DNA of 64,000 bases from Sipunculus nudus (GCA_026874595.1 CM049313.1:49775659-49839658); one strand, 5' to 3'. Positions 12,455 to 24,661 are shown, counted from the stretch's first letter. A program made the numbers and translations. The notes: a model not told the origin generated them from the letters alone.

Positions 12455-13035
12455 GGTATGTTGCACATGTTTAGAAAATGAAAGGTCACTTTAGTCTGTT
12501 CCACATCAGAGTGCCCATTGAAATTTGGCAATTATCCTCTCAAAAATTACCACCCAGTCTGACCTTAAAACTGATGAGGGACCAAAGGCCTATTATGAGT
12601 TGTGAACTTCATAACAAAAAATAACATTTATAGTTTGCAACTGGTTCTTCTGAATATTGTGTTCAAGTGACATGACGTCTGTCATTGGTTGCAGACAACT
12701 GCATTTTTTAGAATATTTATGACTAGTTATAAGCCAATCGGATTTTTCAAGTGGAGTTTGTAAGCATGTGACCAGTGACCTTGACCATCATGAATGAAGT
12801 TGAGGTTTGTAAAAATTGACTGTTTACTCGGATATTTATTTAATTGCATTACTTTGATGTTTTGAAAGATAGGACTTTATTTTATTACAGATAATTAGGC
12901 CAATACTCCTTTATTTCATTGCAGTATATCATTTGGATTTATCTGCTAGTTTATGAAAATATTTCCAAATTTCAATGGGCACCCTACTGTGGTACAGACT
13001 ATAGTTGGAAACCGCCATTTTACAAAACATCGGGT
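12455..13035. repeat. Inverted-repeat pair around ~400-bp spacer
   Basis: The left arm (roughly 12480-12535) read in reverse complement matches the right arm (roughly 12963-13010): both contain CCAAATTTCAATGGGCAC, then CT..TGTGG.ACAGACTA.AGT. About 38 of 46 positions agree over the clear part, fading outward. This may be a decayed TIR element or two opposite copies of one repeat. The plus-strand open frame that begins with TTG at 12919 runs through the right arm and is therefore not a good gene candidate, despite a plausible acceptor (TTTATTTCATTGCAG) just before it. Confidence 0.6.
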
Positions 13036-14224
13036 TTGTTTGACTTGCCGCCGGATTTCCTTGTTGAATTTATTTGGATTGTTTGGACGGACCCCCAAAT
13101 GTTGTTAATGCTTGGATATAAAAATAAATCGAACAACATGTGTGAAAAGGGATTGGCGTTTTGCAGCCTATTTTTTTATAAAACGGTTCTAAGGATTATC
13201 TTTTGTTAAAAGGGCTCATATGACATATGACGTCTGTTTATTTAAGATAATACCCTTAGATTTTGCCATTGGTTAATTTGTTTATCTGTAAGAATGTTAG
13301 GGAAAAAAAATTGCAGAGATTATGATGAAACGTGTGGATAACACCCACGTAAAAAGCCATTGATTGAGGTAATCTCAGTCACAAAAATGAGTTTTTAATT
13401 CCAAGGAATATCATATTGTAATATTTGGCTATTTAATAAAAAAAATCTGTATTAAGAGGAGACGACTTGAGACAACTGTTTGAGCCTACATAGCAAGGGC
13501 TGATGAGGTTATCCTGGTAGACTTTGTTAAATATCATTTATTTATTTGTAATCGTAAATGAAATTACCCACATGTCCTATATAAAAGCCATGTACCACTA
13601 ATCTTTAAACCCCAAGAAAATATGCAATATTTATAAAGTTAAATTTGAAAAATAAAATTAAAGATCAAAATAGTGACTGATACACAGAAATGAAAAGAAA
13701 AATAAATACATAGGGAAGCATATCTAAAGATTTCAGTATATCATTTCTCTGTTTCACGACATATGATGTTTGTATGTATGTAGACTGTATATGAATTAAT
13801 GCCTTACGATGTAATTTTAATAATGAATATAATATATGTATAAACGTATTACTGAACGAGAGCAAATAAGAGGTAGAAACATTAAAGATAATAGAAAAAG
13901 CAGTGTCAAGAAAAAAAGACTTGACAGTCAATAGTGTAAGAAACTTACGGATATTAGGGTCACAAGGTCAAAGGTCAAGGTTACGGAGGCCATATACCGA
14001 CATATTAGTTTCCAGATGATAACATCAATTTATACTGAAATATTGGTTTCAAATCTGACTTATAAATGGCCAGCCACTAAAGTAAGAACTCTATTGATTT
14101 CTATTTGAGATATAAGGTCAAGGTCACAGGACCCACTAACTTAGAAAGGTTGCGGATCTATTTTAGCCAAACTTTCATCGCAGACCTTCCGTCTCTTCAT
14201 GTGAAGAGGAATCAATATCGAAAA
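13036..14224. other. Unannotated block with GGTCA-repeat fragment
   Basis: Mostly AT-rich. Bases 13960-14165 carry runs of AAGGTCAAAGGTCAAGG and a second AAGGTCAAGGTCACAGGACC, like the fragment at 83-125. No gene seen. Confidence 0.5.
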
Positions 14225-15475
14225 GGACTCCAAAAACAGACAAGAGACAGGTCAATTGAAAATAATACTTAATAAAATGCTTTTAAAAGAGAGGATAGTT
14301 CAAACACAAGACAAGACCGGATATCACATTATCAAGAAAGGAACAATCCAGACGGAACGCATAAAATGCTCAGGAACACACACTAGTGAAAACATCCAAG
14401 AAGGTGACTGACTGAGGATTAATATGATAGGATTGTCTTTAGTCCTTGACAAACCAGAGAAGGGGTAGGATGCAGACTGGTAGTTAAGACGTAGAAGGTC
14501 CCAGGTGTGAAGAAGTCCCCCCCCCCCATTTTATATTTCCCCCCGTAATGAAACAATCTCCCCCTCAAGGTTCTTTAAGGTCAAATAAGCCGAATTATAG
14601 TTTTTGTCTTGGGCACTGCAAAAAGGAAGCCATTCTAGTCTACAATCTTTTTTACATTATCCCCGGAGTAGTTTGAACGTTATTTTCGGGCACCCCAAAA
14701 TTGTCCAGATTACCTACTCGCTAATTTAACGAAATAATAAATTCTTATAAATTCGAATGATAATAAAAACGTATAAATTCGTAAATTCTATGAGAAATAT
14801 AATTGTCGCAAAATATGTAAATTATATGGTTCATTATATTTCTATTTCTAACAAACGTCACCTAAAAGTATGACTCGTTACATGCAAACTTAAGATACAC
14901 GAAGATTAAACCTTAGTTGAGAAACCTAAAAGAAATACATTATCATAAGTTAAAGTGATTTAACATAAAGAAATCTGAAGCCGTAGGAGTAATTTGAAAT
15001 CGATTTAAAGTTAACCCCAAGGGAAATCTGAATATATGTAATGAATAAACGCAGGGGTAAACTGAAGCCGTAGGGGTAAATTGAAATCCGTTTAAAGTTT
15101 CACTCTGGGGTAATCTGAGATCGATTAAAGGTTAGGGGATAATATGAAATTGATTTCAAATTACCACCAGGGGTAATCTGAAACGAGGGTAATCTGAAAT
15201 CCTTACACCGAATCGAAACGCCCTGGTATCACAGGAGCTGAATGCTGAAACCCCGAAAAAAACTGATTCGTGCTGTTTCGAAATATTCGATCACTCCACC
15301 GTCTTAATGACATGACATCTGGATTTGGCTTACCCCAAGCATGTAAAAAAATAAAATAACATACTCACGACTTTATCCTCATTCAATTCATTGCCATTAA
15401 AATGCCATAGACGCAAGGTGGAAACCTTATTATGATACAGGATTTCCTCTGTCACTCTGTCTGAAATTACAAAAA
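14225..15475 (+). repeat. Long dispersed repeat, copy 2
   Basis: Homologous along its length and co-linear with 1890-2960. This copy is about 180 bases longer, chiefly because 14980-15200 has more of the internal subrepeats, in which GGGGTAA, TCTGAAATCGATT and TTAAAGTT alternate as imperfect palindromes. A C-run at about 14518-14528 interrupts the CCCC-rich part. The right end again has the CCATTAAAATGCCATAGACGC then GAAACCTTATTATGATA motif. Confidence 0.75.
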
Positions 15476-18400
15476 CGCTTGACGTCACTTGCAGAACTTT
15501 ACAGACTGTGGTTTCTATAAAAAAAACACGAGTCGTTAAGATTTGAAAGCAAATACTTTAATTTACCGTTGCAAGATGTGTATGGCTGTCGGTGCATTGG
15601 TTATCATGAAAGGTGTACGTATAATAGGTAACGGACACCGGGGATTACATTCAGTTGTGATTTTTTTTTTCACGCAAATAGCATCATTTTGTTTTCATTG
15701 TGAATACATTTGTTCCCGTTAGGCTGTGTACAAACAAATAATGGTTGCAAACTTAATTATTTTTTATATATGGGCATATAATACTCTGTGTAATTTCATA
15801 CTGTGAACTCAGAGTCCAGTACCTGTCGTTATTCTCCACGTGGAAAAGGTAATGCCGTCCATAAGGCCGGCGTGGGTAGAGAACTTAAAATAAATGCTCT
15901 GAATATTATTAGGCTTGATGTTGCCACACACTCGTACGCAAACCAACTTGAATTTTCAGGATTTTCTTCTATAATAAATCTCCCTTCTGATGACGGTTTT
16001 AAATCGCAGCAGATGGTCAGATTTGGGTTTTTGGGATTTGGTGCATGAACCCTTTGAGACTAGGGTTTTTGCTTGCTGATACTGTCCATTTTCTAATTAT
16101 CTTATAATTTAAATGACCTATAATAGAGCCCTAATTCGTTTCGTTTTTTTTATTTTGATATAAGTTTTACTATTATCATTAAGATCTCCACATTCCTTCT
16201 TAATCATCCAGTCAGTTTGGCATACAGTAATTACCTTTACAAATTTGGAGTGAAAAACTATTCTGAAGGAAAAAATATCTTTGAGTACCTTTAATCAAAG
16301 AACTCCCCGTACTTTCAATATGCATTTCGAGAAACATCCGTGATGTAAGCATACCCTTGGCCGAAGGTTTGCATAACACGCTAGAATGCATTTGTTTATT
16401 TCAGGTCTAGCTGGTCAGGTAATGCGAGACAAATCTTACGTTGATAAGATAGTTAATGTTTCCTGAGTTTCGGTGTATTATCACGGTAAAACGCTACCTA
16501 AAGTCAAAAACTCTCGTCAACCTTACTCAACAGATATCAAACATAAAGAGCTGACAGTCAGTTGGGAAAATACGGCTTCAATAGCGCGTTAGAAATATTT
16601 TTGTTGTCGTCTCCGCAAGAACGGTATGCGTTCATCCATGTTCGTGATCATTGTTAGAAAATATTTGCCTTGTTTGTTCCTTCAGTTACATACACTTTCT
16701 TATCTCTTCAAACTCTATCTTCAAACAAGATTTTCTTACTAAAATATAAAATTCACAAGACAAATGAAAACATTAAACATGGAATCAAAATTTCTGCATG
16801 ACCTTAATGTGAAAAAAACCCATAATGAGACCTGTTTCTAAGTCCCTTAGTAGAATCATAGCCTTTGATTAACGTTTATACGTCTTTATCCTATTATATT
16901 GTCCTCATTGTGTCTGGACATTGCCAGACTATATTGTATGTGTTTATATAAGACCTTAACATGACAGTGTACCCTTCACAAATCTTCCTTTGAAACTATT
17001 ATAATGATCAATACAGGCTGTAAACATAATTTTCTGGCTCGGTAATATACCCGTATGTCTGCCTTTAAAAAATGCATGCCGAGACATAAAAAATATCATA
17101 CATTATTAAATCGTTCCTCGGTCAAGATAATGAATAAAGATATCTTGATAATGCATGCCGGTGAGTAATAAGGCTAAAAACTTGAAAGAAAAAAAAACCT
17201 CCATTTTTTTTCTAAATTTAATTTAAACATCGAGAGGAGAATTGATATTGTTATATGGAAACTATTCTTAATCATTCCTAGAAAAACAATGACAGGACAG
17301 GGTGAAAATGCGTCTAACAAATTAGTTCCTTTTATTGTTATATATGACGTGATTTAATGTTATTATATATAAATTGGATGCAGAAGCAATCTTGTCAAAT
17401 AACAGCTAATGCCGATGGTATCATTTCTATAACCTAGTTTTTTAAGGGGCCTTTTCCAATATCTGGCATATGTTAACAGGAGAAATCCTTAAAAATAAAA
17501 AAGAAAACGCTGATCCCAACGCAGAAAGGCTGTTTATTTTATTTATATCCTCGTTTATAAATATGCTCTTCACGTCAGGCGAACTAAAGTTTCGCAAAGG
17601 GAGTTTTGAAACGATTGACCTATTAATGCCATACATATGCAGCCGACCACCTCAGGCTATATGTTTTACATATGATTAACATAAAGCTTCAGGATTAACA
17701 AGCTTTAACATCCGCCACAGAGGCATTATAAGAAACTTTCTTAACAGAAATTACGCAAAGTTGATTAATATGTACACAGAGAATATATTTTTACAGAAAA
17801 GGTTTATAAGCTAATGATCGGCCTCCGATGATATAATTGATTAACATGTATTCACTGAATAGCTGGAAACACTGTGCATCCCTTAAATTAATATATGTAA
17901 ACGTGAAGAGCAGTGACGCAGAGGTACTTTTTCTCGTGTTCAATAGATTTGTAAAATTAAACACCGACACTAATTTGCCAATAGTGAGGGAAAACATAAA
18001 CTCAATAACAGTCCGTTTGCTTTCATAGTATTAGCCATTATTTTATGTGAAATTCATTTTCCTTTAATTGAAAAAAAAAAATAAAGATATGTATCTGTTT
18101 ATACAACAATATAAAGATAACCGAAAAATGATAATTGTATCCTATGGTGCCACTGATTGGACAAAAGCCTTGTCACTGTAACGTTTTCTGTAGCGTACTT
18201 TTTTTGTAGTCTGTTGTTGTCTTAACAAAGGGAGCCTCTAGCTTTGACGAAGGACAAGAAAAGGCTGTCATCGTTCCTGTCTTCCTTGATTAGCCCTCTC
18301 CGCTTAACGTAAAAGGTAGAAGAAAGTACCCCATCCATACATATTTTGTTTTCAATTTGTTTTAGTGTGTGTGACTTGCAAATATTGCGGTTTTAGTACG

Positions 18401-20088
18401 CAGTATTTGTAAATGTCAAATGAGATTTTTGTAAAATGTTATTAACGTCACAGTAGTGTAAAAGGAAAACCTTTGCAGAACACTCACGGTTCATATATCT
18501 TCCACGTGCGACCAGTCTGTACAAAACTTGACCTAACTAGAATCCTTCACTGCGCCGAATCGGACTCGCTAGAGCACGACTCTGCTATTGAGGGTTTATA
18601 GGCGTCACAACCTGCCCCTTACAATGCATAGCGGCTTTAAGGTAGGTTAACATGAAGAGAAGAAGTTAACAAGCTCCGTTCAAATGTGTTGATCAGATTT
18701 GTTTCAAAGCAAATTACAAACATGGATTTTTTTGTAGTAAGGACTTCTTGGAATAAGTAATAATTTGTTAGGACGTGCATGCGAAATATAAACAGAAGAT
18801 GTTTCCATGAAATTACAGAGTTTGAAAGTTGAGACAAGTAGTCCCAGTTTTGCTATAGTGCCTCTCACGAAGAGATTCCATTCAAGCTGAAAAATTACCC
18901 TTGTCTTAATGGTGCACAGAATCCCCTGCTTGCACGGCACAGTGCTCAGATATCACCAAAAAAGTATTTAGATTCCTCCAAATTATCAACACGCCAAGAG
19001 AACACGAGATCCATTTCAGGAAAATACTAATTCTGTACAGCCGGTCTGATATATCAATATATAAATTGCTGAAAAAACACCGATAATAATAATAATTCAT
19101 TCGATATTCATCTAAGTCTTATCGGATCACTTAAGCGCATCTAATAGCCGATATCAATTTTCCTTTTGTTTTGTTGTTAGTATACTTTTATTCCTTTATT
19201 TAAATTAGGTTCAGATTAGAAATGAGGGTTCTTTGAGCAAATATGTTATGTCTAATAAGACATTCTTGCATATTCAGTAACTTTCAGGCAATAAGGGAGG
19301 GAGGCTTATCCTGCAAAACAATCCATTCCAATGTTTCTAAACTTCCATGCACAAAGCCCGCTTACTCGTCGGGGTTTAGGTCCTATTCCGCTTTAACCAT
19401 TGCCTTAAGTTTGCCTTGTGGGTTGATGAGTTTATATTCATATACAACACTTTAACACTTTTTTATGTGTGTATTTTCTTAGATCCACCCAAGTGCAACA
19501 TGAGAGATAACTTTGTTCCCTTTTTTTACCTTTCTTGAGCTAGATTTCCAGTATGGGTGATTGTAAAAAACTGACATTTGGCACAATATATGTCTTTGTG
19601 ACAGATTTGCGCCTGAAATTCATTGATTACCTTGATCATATTTCCACTCGTATTGCTCGGGACTGTTCCAGTTTGCATTAGCTCACCAATATTTCTCATC
19701 GGCGTGCGAGACTGAGGATAGATTAGGCGGATCCTCCCTTCAACATAAACAAATATCCGGGTTTTGTCCCCCACCCTTCCGTCATTTGTCAGTCATAAAT
19801 TTATTTTTATTTAAATTTTCCACATGGTAGACGGGGCAAACCTCCATACCCGAATTTGCCAGAGTGTCCACATCCCTCTTTAAGATCCGATGTATTCCGT
19901 GCCCACTACCCTCCGCAACTTACTGGACGATGATGTTCCTAAAGCAATGCGACTGGCTTTAAAAATGGCCCTTCGGTCAAACTTAAAGTATATGTAATTT
20001 CACATTGATATATGTCTTGGACCTTCAACTTATGGGAACATTAAATTACTGAAAGACGCAGGGACTGTTTCAACTTGTATTTAAGGGG
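15476..20088. other. Gene-free AT-rich block
   Basis: Several open frames of 60-82 codons occur on both strands but overlap one another or lack an ATG. Bases about 18548-18615 resemble a degenerate tRNA (CTCGCTAGAGC then GACTCTGCTATTGAG) without a proper B-box, at most a tRNA-derived fossil. I see no other structure. Confidence 0.5.
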
Positions 20089-20495
20089 TGTTACGGGGTG
20101 ACATAAAAGCGGACCGAACTGTCTCGCTAGTGAAGCTTGCTTTTCTAGCGAAGCGGGTCATACGCCGGACTTGTGCGCCACCAACATGGGTTCGAATCCC
20201 GGATCAGCCAAATATTTCCCCATAACAAAATGTCTTCGAAACAAAATGGGAGCTCATCCAAGATGACGGTAAACTTTGTGGCCCAGGGAATAAGCTCACC
20301 AAATTGTGACTCCTGGGATAATTAGTCTTGTTAGGATAGAAGAACGCTCTTAAGATAGGGTGTGTTATGGGGTGACATAAAGCGGACCGAACTTTTCTAG
20401 CCAGGCGGTTGGATCGCCGGACATGTGCGCCACCAACATGGGTTCGAATCCCGGATCGACCCAATATTTCCCTGAACAATGTGTCTTCGTAACAG
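20089..20495 (+). mobile_element. Tandem tRNA-headed SINE (two units)
   Basis: Unit 1 runs from about 20089 and unit 2 from about 20361. The sequence CCAACATGGGTTCGAATCCC starts at 20181 and again at 20433, a spacing of 252 bases. Unit 2 has lost the GTCTCGCTAGTGAAGCTTGC part of the head. The linker between the heads (ATAAGCTCACCAAATTGTG, CTCCTGGGATAATTAGTC, GAACGCTCTTAAGA) is homologous to the linker in the inverted tandem at 47.2-47.6 kb, with a ~25-bp indel. The monomer is therefore about 250 bases of head plus body. Confidence 0.85.
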
Positions 20496-20747
20496 GGGAA
20501 ATATACTACATAATTTGCAACCCAACTATTATATTGCAAATTGTTTAAAAAGTACAAACTTTCTTTATCTTGTTTTACCTGGTTAATTTTTATCAACCAA
20601 TTTCAATAGTTTTCCTGAACGAAACATCCGACTCTGCGACAGTATCTCTAAAGACGAAAGAGAAATGCGCACGAAAAAAAACTTACCTTTTAAACGCCGG
20701 AGAAACACAGAGTAAAACACACTTCACCAACTCACTTTGAGGTCACC

Positions 20748-20891
20748 ATGTACAACTACGACGGTGCTGAAAACACGAATGTCTATTTAGATTATACAGA
20801 GACGAAGTTCCAGGAATCACTGAGGAACACCCTAAAAAAAGATGGAAGCCATAGACAAACCTATGATAAATTATCAGAGCTCATGGCCTAG
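20748..20891 (+). CDS. Small ORF, 47 codons, unrecognised
   Basis: ATG in a good context (GGTCACCATGT, A at -3). The frame is open upstream without ATG to a TAA at 20691, giving about 65 open codons in total. The peptide is hydrophilic and mixed in composition, with many Tyr, Thr, Lys and Glu, and ends Leu-Met-Ala-stop. The local sequence is less AT-biased than its surroundings. It has no signal peptide or known motif, and another frame of the same segment is also open, which weakens the case. It could be a microprotein, a terminal exon or a transposon remnant. Confidence 0.25.
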   Translation: MYNYDGAENTNVYLDYTETKFQESLRNTLKKDGSHRQTYDKLSELMA

Positions 20892-20951
20892 ATATTACAC
20901 AGCAAACAATTGCCCTTACTATGAACTCTCTTTGACCTTAATGGAATATGA

Positions 20952-21250
20952 CATATTTTGATTATTTGTCTCATACGAATTCAGTGCAATGTAAGACATT
21001 ATTATTCATCCGGCAGTCGGCTGGGCGGAATAGCTCAAGCAACCCTAGGACTTATAATTGTGTCTCCGTTGTTTAAAAATAATCAACTGGAATTGTGATA
21101 TCTCTATTCTCCAGTGATGAATATATCGCAATATTTGTGAGGTATTTTGCCATATTTTGGATTGTCTCATACAAATTTGGTGCAAGGTAAGATATTATTA
21201 ATCGGCGGGATAACGCCTGCAACCTTGGCCTTGAAGTTTTTATACGGTCT
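20952..21250 (+). repeat. Degenerate tandem duplication, 199-bp offset
   Basis: 20952-21055 and 21151-21237 share CATATTTTG, TTGTCTCATAC.AAT, GGTGCAA-like, GTAAGA.ATTATTA and a final AACC.T-G-CTT block. Similarity is moderate, with small indels. Confidence 0.6.
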
Positions 21251-21582
21251 AATTTGTATAATGAAATACCCCGGAAAACATGCTGACACGGGTACAGACT
21301 GCACGTGTTTTGTTTGGGAAAGTAGCCCAAATTATGCAAATTTAGCGCTTGCCATATGTTGGACTGTTGAAGGGGAACGCTGGGTATATAAAGGGCCCAA
21401 TTGGAGCACACCATCAGTGGGGGTGGTTTGTGCATGCAGTACAGAGGTCAGGCAGATATTTACACAATTTAGGAGGTATTAAGTTTAAAACAAGCTGTAT
21501 ACATCCAGTTTTTGTCTGAGATAAAGATTAATGTGTTGTGAATAAAATGAGATGAGTAAAAACACTCAACTCCTCACCTATT

Positions 21583-21842
21583 TGTTGTAAAATATGAGAG
21601 AATAAACAACAGCCAGTAGTAATATCCAGTTTGAATTTGCCGGTATAAGTCACATGACTAAGTCACATGGGTAAAGAGGGTGGAGCCTATAAATAGTAAA
21701 CATAAACGGAGCCATGTGCTCAGTCTGGTCATATGAATGTACTCTTCTCAGGGGGGTTTTGTTGCTTCACGTTTGTATAGTAAAAAAAAAATAAATATCT
21801 TACAAGTTTCAGAATGAAAATAGTTCGCTTCATTCTTTAGCA
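21583..21842 (+). mobile_element. Second LTR-like segment
   Basis: A TATAAATA box (21688-21695) is preceded by two AGTCACATG motifs and followed about 95 bases later by AATAAA (21790-21795), then a short TC-rich tail ending TTTAGCA. Such a compact promoter plus poly(A) signal is typical of a short LTR. The TG (21583) and CA (21842) limits are my best guess, and no target-site duplication was found. The alternative is an ordinary Pol II promoter with a coincidental AATAAA in an A-rich run. Confidence 0.3.
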
Positions 21843-22206
21843 GTTTCATTTGTCCAAGCCGGTGTGTGGCAGGTTATTTGTCACACACCAAATGCAAAAT
21901 CAGTTCTCACATTTGTCTGGAGCACTGCCACTTTCATTGAGCTCCCCGTTATCTTTATACCCCGTCTCCATGTTTTTCATCAGCTGTATCATGTTCCGGC
22001 TGTACGGAGAAATAACTCAGTATAGGCCAGTCTGTACAGATTCACCTTGACATGTACATCCTCAACAACAGGGCTGATTCACATAATACTCCATATCAGA
22101 CTGCTGAGTAACTTTCACTTTGTTGCTAAAAATCCAAGTCTCAATGCTCAATTTTAGTGGAGTACTCATGGTTATTTACTGCTGAGTCAAGCAAACTCAC
22201 AGGACT
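21843..22206. other. Unannotated spacer
   Basis: No gene or repeat recognised. One 66-codon plus-strand frame begins with a non-ATG codon. Confidence 0.5.
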
Positions 22207-22277
22207 ATTTGCACTAGGGCTGTATCAATATATCGATATATCGATACGAATCGATACACGGCGTCGATACGATAACC

Positions 22278-22327
<50 letters not shown>

Positions 22328-22918
22328 TTCAATTCTGTAACCTGAGCAGGGCACTTATTTGCTTTATGATATATCATTTTATCTCTAACTTTTTTTATTT
22401 TCACAGCCGGTCAAAGGTTACTCGCAACTCCCGCGTTCGACAATAGATGTCAAATAAATGGTTAAAGCCTGGGGACAAATCCTGTACAAACATAAGAGTG
22501 ACTAATGGGATTCATATTCACAGAACAAAACAGTGTAATTACATGACATAAAATAACAGCCTATGAACTTCCCCACCAAATGCAATGAAACAGTGTTTGT
22601 GCATACTGAGTGGGGGGAGGGGGGAAGGATGAAAAAGGCTTTTTGTTATTCTTGATAAGATAGAATTTGATAATTAAGATCAACTGGTCTGTTTATTTAT
22701 TTAACATCAAGCTTAAGCTGCTTAAGGGCAAAGCATACTAAATACGTGGTATGTTAAAATAAAAAAAACATATAAAGACAAGAAACAGAACTTTTATCTT
22801 GAAATGATATACAAAGAAAAATGAAATGTATCGTCAATACGTATCGGTATCGAATTAACTGTATCCCAATACGTATTGTACCGGAAAAGGCGGACCGATA
22901 CACAGCCCTTGTTTGCAC
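22207..22918. mobile_element. Non-autonomous hAT-type element (copy A)
   Basis: The element body spans 22215-22910, with termini TAGGGCTGTATC and GATACACAGCCCTT as inverted repeats. Subterminal parts are dense in CGATAC/GTATCG motifs. Flanking octamers are ATTTGCAC (22207-22214) and GTTTGCAC (22911-22918), 7 of 8 identical, consistent with the 8-bp target-site duplication made by hAT transposases. No transposase frame is present, so it would need a transposase in trans. A (TA)n tract at 22279-22318 lies inside. Ends and motifs resemble those of the element at 26673-27334. Confidence 0.75.
22279..22318. repeat. (TA)n microsatellite inside the hAT-type element
   Basis: About 40 bases of TA located just inside the left CGATAC-rich end. 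Confidence 0.95.
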
Positions 22919-23438
22919 AGAGATAGCATGCTGAGCACTCAGACAGAATGCAGTTTGTCATGAGGGGGAGGGGTCTCAAGACTAGGTTAATCAGAATGAG
23001 GATTTACTTGGATATTAATAATATGAAGATAGAATAAATTCTATCTCAATGGTAATACATTGCTGATATTTATTATATATAATATATATTATATTTATAT
23101 TAAACTGAAGTCTTATATGCTTGTAGAGAAACTGATATAAAATTTATTTTTGATAAGTTTTGATTAAACGTATGCCATTTTACAAAAGTAATAACAAAAA
23201 ATTTAAACGTATAACCAATGACCTGAAGCAATCATGAAGAAACCTGGCATTAGGGACTGCCAGACAATACAGCTTAGAACTAGTAAAATTCATTGTCACG
23301 AGGCAGTTAAACCTGCAACCAGGCATTTGACAGGTTCTTGATAATGCTCCTGAATATAATGAATACAAAGACAATCATGAATCCTGTCTGTCTTTCTGAA
23401 AATAATTGTAGTTAAGCTTCTTTAATTAAATTAAATAA
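22919..23438. other. AT-rich spacer
   Basis: No gene or structured repeat seen. Short TATATAAT palindromes occur near 23075-23095. Confidence 0.5.
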
Positions 23439-23675
23439 TTAGCAAGTTTCAGTCATGTAAACTGCCGGTGCGTCTTGCAGCACATCTTTACCCCTCCAAC
23501 CCTGCATGTCACACAGCACATGGTGATGTTTACCAACAGAGCTCCCTGCTGGAAGAGGGTTGACAGTGATGCATGACTTGCTGTACTGCATTAACTGGTG
23601 GTAGGTCCTACCGCAGATTCCCCTTGAACATTGCCAACGATAACTTGATTGTTTGCTCACAGGTGTTCTGTTCAT
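23439..23675 (-). CDS. Unrecognised 78-codon ORF
   Basis: ATG-initiated with A at -3. The sequence around residues 12-23 contains a Trp-x-Cys then Cys pair (RWQCSRGICGRTY), and Cys residues recur at about 34 and 55. A W-x-C-x4-C pattern is seen near the N-terminus of ISXO2/Merlin-type transposases, which would fit this transposon-rich block, but the match is only a short pattern and no catalytic DDE residues are present. The frame contains possible splice donors (GGG|GTAAAG). I give it low weight as a gene. Confidence 0.2.
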   Translation of the reverse strand: MNRTPVSKQSSYRWQCSRGICGRTYHQLMQYSKSCITVNPLPAGSSVGKHHHVLCDMQGWRGKDVLQDAPAVYMTETC

Positions 23676-24603
23676 GATTATTCTTTTAATAAATATGCGA
23701 TTACGGTAACAAAGCGTTTATGATCAGGTAAATTTTAGACAAAAATTTCTCAAGGGGCTACTGCCAAAAATAATCAATAGAAAAACTATTGAGCTTAATT
23801 TTAGCTGTAGCTGCAGGTACAAGATTAATGGCCACGACAAAGCGACACTCTCAAGGAACGCAATACCCCAAATTCTGCTGATGTTACCATAGGAAACCAG
23901 AGGAATGCCCCATGTCTGACCATAGCCTAAATGAATCAATATACTTTTTTGGGTAAAAGACAATCGTCACAAACGCCAATGATATCACGGTATTACGGAA
24001 AACCAATTAAAAACAAGCTACGCCCACCGTAAGTCCTCCCTCAGGGACGAGCCGAAGAAATGTAACACTGAACTAAGCACATTTGTATGGCAACCTAATT
24101 ACAAAAAAAAACACACTGACATAATATGAAAAATACTGAAAAAGGCAAAAGCTTATAATATCCCTATAAACCGAAGCAACTTGTGTTTATGGGAAACCGC
24201 AACACCTTGTGCAATCCATAATGGTCAACCTTAATAATCGGAAGTAACTTTGTAACTCCTAGGGGCATGCAAGTAAGTTCCTATTCAAGAATACTGTAGC
24301 ATAGATTATGGTATTTTTTAAGGTTAAATTTAGGAAATACTTTATTAGCCCCGGTAGTTTGGTGGATTATTGCTGCTTTCCTCCCGAAGCTTCTTGTATG
24401 GCGTAACCATTTGGGTAACTAAAGCATCTCTACCGTTTTTAATAATAATGAAAATAATAGTAACATAATCGCGGCTCTCACAACTTTGTTCCCACGAACC
24501 GTGCCTTTAAGTCGCACTGACAGGTAATCCAGCCCTGGACATTTCGATTTCACGAGGGCTCCAACCCTTCTATTGGAACAAGGGATGTAACAGGATATAA
24601 TAG

Positions 24604-24661
<58 letters not shown>

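Noticed and set aside
12919-13209. 96-codon plus-strand frame after TTTATTTCATTGCAG
   Set aside because: Runs through one arm of an inverted repeat and has no ATG at its start; more likely repeat-derived.
18548-18615. Possible tRNA gene
   Set aside because: Only the D-arm and anticodon-like part resembles a tRNA; no B-box or acceptor stem pairing.
19526-19774. 82-codon minus-strand frame with internal GT/AG-like sites and Cys residues
   Set aside because: Starts with GTG and has no strong acceptor at its upstream edge; splice-like words inside it do not give a consistent exon.
20204-20596. 130-codon minus-strand ORF containing GRSGIRTHVGGAHVRR
   Set aside because: Antisense reading of the SINE; also seen at 3420-3683 and 38903-39115.
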